Translations under genes and position numbers: made by a program | DNA from: a virus | Strand: one strand, 5' to 3' | IMG/VR virus record: IMGVR_UViG_3300037339_000380 | Location: 1-64,000 of that record | DNA length: 64,000 nucleotides | In this document: positions 61,443-64,000 of the stretch, one piece after another | How positions within the stretch are numbered: position 1 is the first letter of the stretch | Layout: each line of letters starts with the position of its first letter | The notes under the pieces: generated by a model | The model's database searches: none | What the model was told of the DNA's origin: nothing | The model's input: only the letters and a program-made list of their open reading frames with translations

Positions 61443-63191
61443 TTACACGTCTGTTGTTCTGATTGCTGAAATACTCTGATTGGATCCAATAAATGTCCAA
61501 GCTGAAATAAACTGTTTAATAGGTGTTCCTCCACCATCCCTTACAATTACAACAAGATTTCTTGGACTTGAATAAGTTCCCTGATATGACATTGATGTCC
61601 CAGTAGCCTCAGCATCAAGGTAAGCAATATAAACATCATTTCCTATCTGGGCTTCAACAGTATTAAAGTCCTCATTTCCATCAGTGGTATCAATGGTAAA
61701 TGTTGATGTTGCCCAAGATGAATAATGTAGCCTTCTTTCAAATCCGTTATCGTCCACAACCCTTATATATCCAGATGAAGGAGTGTCTGCCGGAATTGCT
61801 TCTATTACAACTACCGAAGTAATATCATCAGCATCAAGGGCAGTTGCCAAAGATAATTGATCTTTTTGTATTGCTTGATCTCCATTACCATCATAGGTTA
61901 CACCATCCCAAGGTGCTACAAGAACCCTATCATGCCCACTAACTAAACCAGTTACAGAGTTAGTAACCAAGTTAGGAGGTGACCACTGATCATTTGCAAG
62001 GTCAAACAGTTTATCATTAGAATCCAAATCAGCTGGTTGTATTCCTACACCATAAGCACCAATTATAGATGAACCTGTTGAAGCTCCAATAAACGGTTTA
62101 CTTATTGTAGCTGACCTGTCTGTTACTGTACCAGCAGTAGCCGAAGCAGCATCAGGAACAGTTTGTGTTAATGCAACCCCTGACTCAGGAGCTTCACCTG
62201 TCAATATCTGAATCCAAAGTTTATTAGTACCATTATTAGCCAGTATCTGACCAGTACCTGCCTTTGTTCCTGTCCAGCTAACAGGATTACTATCATCAAA
62301 TGTACCTGTTAAACCTGAATAAGCAATCTCATGAGTGATACCTCTGAAAAGTTCTCCTGCAAGACCAAAAAGAGTGGTAGCCATACCATCCCTGGTAAGC
62401 CATTTCATTCTTTCATAAAAGTCATTGGTTGTTCTTGTTGGATAATCAGCATTCCATTCTGAATAGAAATATTCATCGTCACCATCATCATCTATATCCA
62501 AGCCAATGTATCCTTCGGTAACCAACGTTATACCTGTCCATCCTGCTACCGTAGCAAGTAATGTCTGGTTATTTAAATCCGCTGCATCAGCCAAAGCCAA
62601 TACGTTATTACCACGTGAAGTACCGTTAATAGAAAACTCCTGATAAGTATAATTAAAACGTCTTGCTATACCAATAAGCCTTCTACCATCAATATCTCCA
62701 CCATCAACTACAAAATCATGTACCTTTAACATGAATCTATGTGATATCCCTGCTGCTGCAGAAGCATTCAATCCAGCACCATCATAATTCCACCAGTCAT
62801 CTGCTATTACGGCACCATCTTGAATTATTTGGATTTGAACATCAGCATTACCAAAGTTTACAATACCGTCCCAAATGATCTGATCAACACCAACAGTTCC
62901 CTGAATTATAGAACCATCGTACAAATGCTCTGGTGCTGCAGCATTCAACGTATAACCATTTATCAAGGTTATAATGTTATCTGTTGATCTACGGGATGGG
63001 TCAACATTGGTAATGTCCAGTTCATCACTGGATGCAGGAATTGCTACTGCATCATCCGCAAGTGATTGTAACCATCTATGAAACTGTATTACAGTTGCAT
63101 AAGAAGGTGCACTTTCACCATGATCATCTCCTGTATACGAAATTACTTTCGTACTCCTATCAATTGTCCAGTCTGTTGCTACTATTGCCAT
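61443..63191 (-). CDS. large virion protein, unknown role
   Basis: 582 residues, beta-rich and acidic, opening MAIVATDWTIDRSTKVISYTGDDHG, a pattern shared by structural proteins close to terminase genes in other phages. It includes a DDDGDDEYFYSEW acidic loop near 245-257. No enzyme motif seen. Either a head fibre or a decoration protein. Confidence 0.6.
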   Translation of the reverse strand: MAIVATDWTIDRSTKVISYTGDDHGESAPSYATVIQFHRWLQSLADDAVAIPASSDELDITNVDPSRRSTDNIITLINGYTLNAAAPEHLYDGSIIQGTVGVDQIIWDGIVNFGNADVQIQIIQDGAVIADDWWNYDGAGLNASAAAGISHRFMLKVHDFVVDGGDIDGRRLIGIARRFNYTYQEFSINGTSRGNNVLALADAADLNNQTLLATVAGWTGITLVTEGYIGLDIDDDGDDEYFYSEWNADYPTRTTNDFYERMKWLTRDGMATTLFGLAGELFRGITHEIAYSGLTGTFDDSNPVSWTGTKAGTGQILANNGTNKLWIQILTGEAPESGVALTQTVPDAASATAGTVTDRSATISKPFIGASTGSSIIGAYGVGIQPADLDSNDKLFDLANDQWSPPNLVTNSVTGLVSGHDRVLVAPWDGVTYDGNGDQAIQKDQLSLATALDADDITSVVVIEAIPADTPSSGYIRVVDDNGFERRLHYSSWATSTFTIDTTDGNEDFNTVEAQIGNDVYIAYLDAEATGTSMSYQGTYSSPRNLVVIVRDGGGTPIKQFISAWTFIGSNQSISAIRTTDV

Positions 63192-63214
63192 ACTATCAGT
63201 TTTTAGTTATTATA

Positions 63215-63230
63215 CCTTATATATTATACA
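63215..63230 (-). promoter_or_regulatory. candidate minus-strand promoter, TGTATAATATA
   Basis: On the minus strand TGTATAATATATAAGG lies in the 32-base gap before the gene at 63191, partly over the 3' end of the gene at 63224. It shares TGTATAATAT with the two plus-strand motifs. AT-rich chance is possible. Confidence 0.33.
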
Positions 63231-63499
63231 TTAAACACTTCATCCGGTACACTGGCTAAAGCTATTGCAGTAGCTTCAGCAATGACTTGTTTAAAGAACC
63301 CACAAATCACTGCTTTCTGTGGGTCAGTAGCAGTTGCAAGTATAGTCATTACATTTACTGCAACTCCTTTCATATCCATGCCACTGGAGTCATATACCTC
63401 CATATTGACATACGCCATTTTGTCTTTCAAGCTAAACGTAATATTTTCAACTCTGTGTAATACTCCAGTCTGTGCCGGAATGTCTTTCGTGATATCCAT
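63224..63499 (-). CDS. hypothetical late protein
   Basis: 91 residues. A beta first half (VENITFSLKDKMAYVNMEVYD) and a helix-rich second half. No signal peptide. Followed by the candidate promoter and the 582-residue virion protein gene. Confidence 0.55.
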   Translation of the reverse strand: MDITKDIPAQTGVLHRVENITFSLKDKMAYVNMEVYDSSGMDMKGVAVNVMTILATATDPQKAVICGFFKQVIAEATAIALASVPDEVFNV

Positions 63500-63510
63500 T
63501 TTTTTAAGTT

Positions 63511-63759
63511 TTAACGGTTATAAAATACAGTATTCTTTTCATGCGTTTTGTACAAAACTGGTAAAGTGGCTATTCCATTTACTATGGTAAACGAAATTAA
63601 GTCATGCTTATGAATATTCCAAACAGTTAGCTTAATACCTAAAGCAACGGGTTCCCTGTAAAACGGATACTCAATGTCAGTCTCCAGATCACGTACCACT
63701 CCTTCATTGGGAGTTGTAGCCCATCCATTGTTCATCTTTACCACTACACCGTATGACAT
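63511..63759 (-). CDS. hypothetical late protein
   Basis: 82 residues, beta-rich (MSYGVVVKMNNGW), starting on the last base of the terminase stop codon (TAATG), with GAGGAGG 9 bases upstream. No family recognised. Confidence 0.55.
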   Translation of the reverse strand: MSYGVVVKMNNGWATTPNEGVVRDLETDIEYPFYREPVALGIKLTVWNIHKHDLISFTIVNGIATLPVLYKTHEKNTVFYNR

Positions 63760-64000
63760 TACGTGATCCTCCTCGCAATTTTCTTACCTGCTAATTTACT
63801 AAATGCACCAGCTGCAGAGTCAACCTGGTCTTTATAAGTGCTAAATGGAAAAAACCGATGTTCTTCAATAAACTCTCGGTTCCATAATCCATTCATAAGT
63901 ATAAAATTATCATTGTTTACCTGTACAGAATACGGGTCAGCCCTGAATATCTTATCTCCCGTGGGACGCTCTGCGTAAACGGAGAAGCCAGCCAGGTTCA
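63759..64000 (-). CDS. terL: terminase large subunit, C-terminal end (cut by window)
   Basis: The last 79 residues of the packaging ATPase/nuclease. Visible segments are FSVYAERPTGDK, RADPYSVQVNNDN, LWNREFIEEHRFFPF and a final KDQVDSAAGAF, which match the C-terminal nuclease region of TerL, whose last metal aspartate is in DQVDA. The N-terminal ATPase is outside the window. Confidence 0.85.
   Translation of the reverse strand, partial: NLAGFSVYAERPTGDKIFRADPYSVQVNNDNFILMNGLWNREFIEEHRFFPFSTYKDQVDSAAGAFSKLAGKKIARRIT

Noticed and set aside
1-64000. tRNA genes, insertion sequences, integrase or attachment sites
   Set aside because: None could be supported by reading: no cloverleaf-like segment in gaps, no transposase or recombinase motifs. 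A tRNA scan of the whole genome would be needed to exclude them fully.

Overview
The window is part of the genome of a large tailed double-stranded DNA bacteriophage with a low-GC genome. Virion genes are all of the long-tailed, non-contractile (siphovirus-like) type: large terminase, portal, MuF-like head protein, fused protease/scaffold, HK97-type capsid protein, tail tube, a lambda G/GT-style pair of tail chaperones and a 1541-residue tape measure protein. No host marker gene is present. Several small-protein families (a YxxD-rich membrane stub at 26672, a DUF5675-like protein) recall phages of Bacteroidota, but perfect Shine-Dalgarno sequences before the main structural genes argue for some caution, so the host is left open.

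Layout: two convergent transcription blocks meet at about 26.66 kb. The plus-strand block (1-26654) holds nucleotide and DNA metabolism. It starts with a RepA-like ATPase, then a 7-deazaguanine operon (QueD, QueE, FolE, QueC, a DpdA-like DNA transglycosylase) that also contains a radical SAM enzyme, a methyltransferase, a PIG-L-type deacetylase and a GT-B glycosyltransferase. Next come a sliding clamp, a UDG-exonuclease protein, a second radical SAM enzyme, a family A polymerase, a clamp loader, a gp32-like ssDNA-binding protein, RecA, a RuvC-like resolvase and a Rad50/Mre11-type pair whose ATPase is split into separate genes. A run of very small genes closes the block.

The minus-strand block (64000 down to 26672) is the late operon, read from right to left: terminase (cut by the window end), fibre-like and other virion proteins, a membrane/lysis group, portal, MuF, protease/scaffold, a decoration-like protein, major capsid, then a ten-gene glycan island (glycosyltransferases, RmlD, UDP-galactopyranose-mutase-like FAD protein, methyltransferase, sulfotransferase), then head-tail connectors, tail tube, chaperones with a canonical frameshift site, tape measure, a large tail protein with an Fn3-like end, and a 1363-residue fibre built from three tandem modules. 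Most genes overlap by 1-8 bases, so translation is probably coupled.

Most interesting: (1) the 7-deazaguanine operon with a glycosyltransferase/PIG-L pair, a radical SAM enzyme, a methyltransferase and a QueC lacking its zinc site, which I read as a candidate new DNA hypermodification pathway; (2) the split Rad50-like ATPase; (3) the split UDG-exo / polymerase with a radical SAM gene between the halves; (4) the glycan island inside the head-tail genes; (5) a textbook A AAA AAC -1 frameshift signal in the tail chaperone gene.
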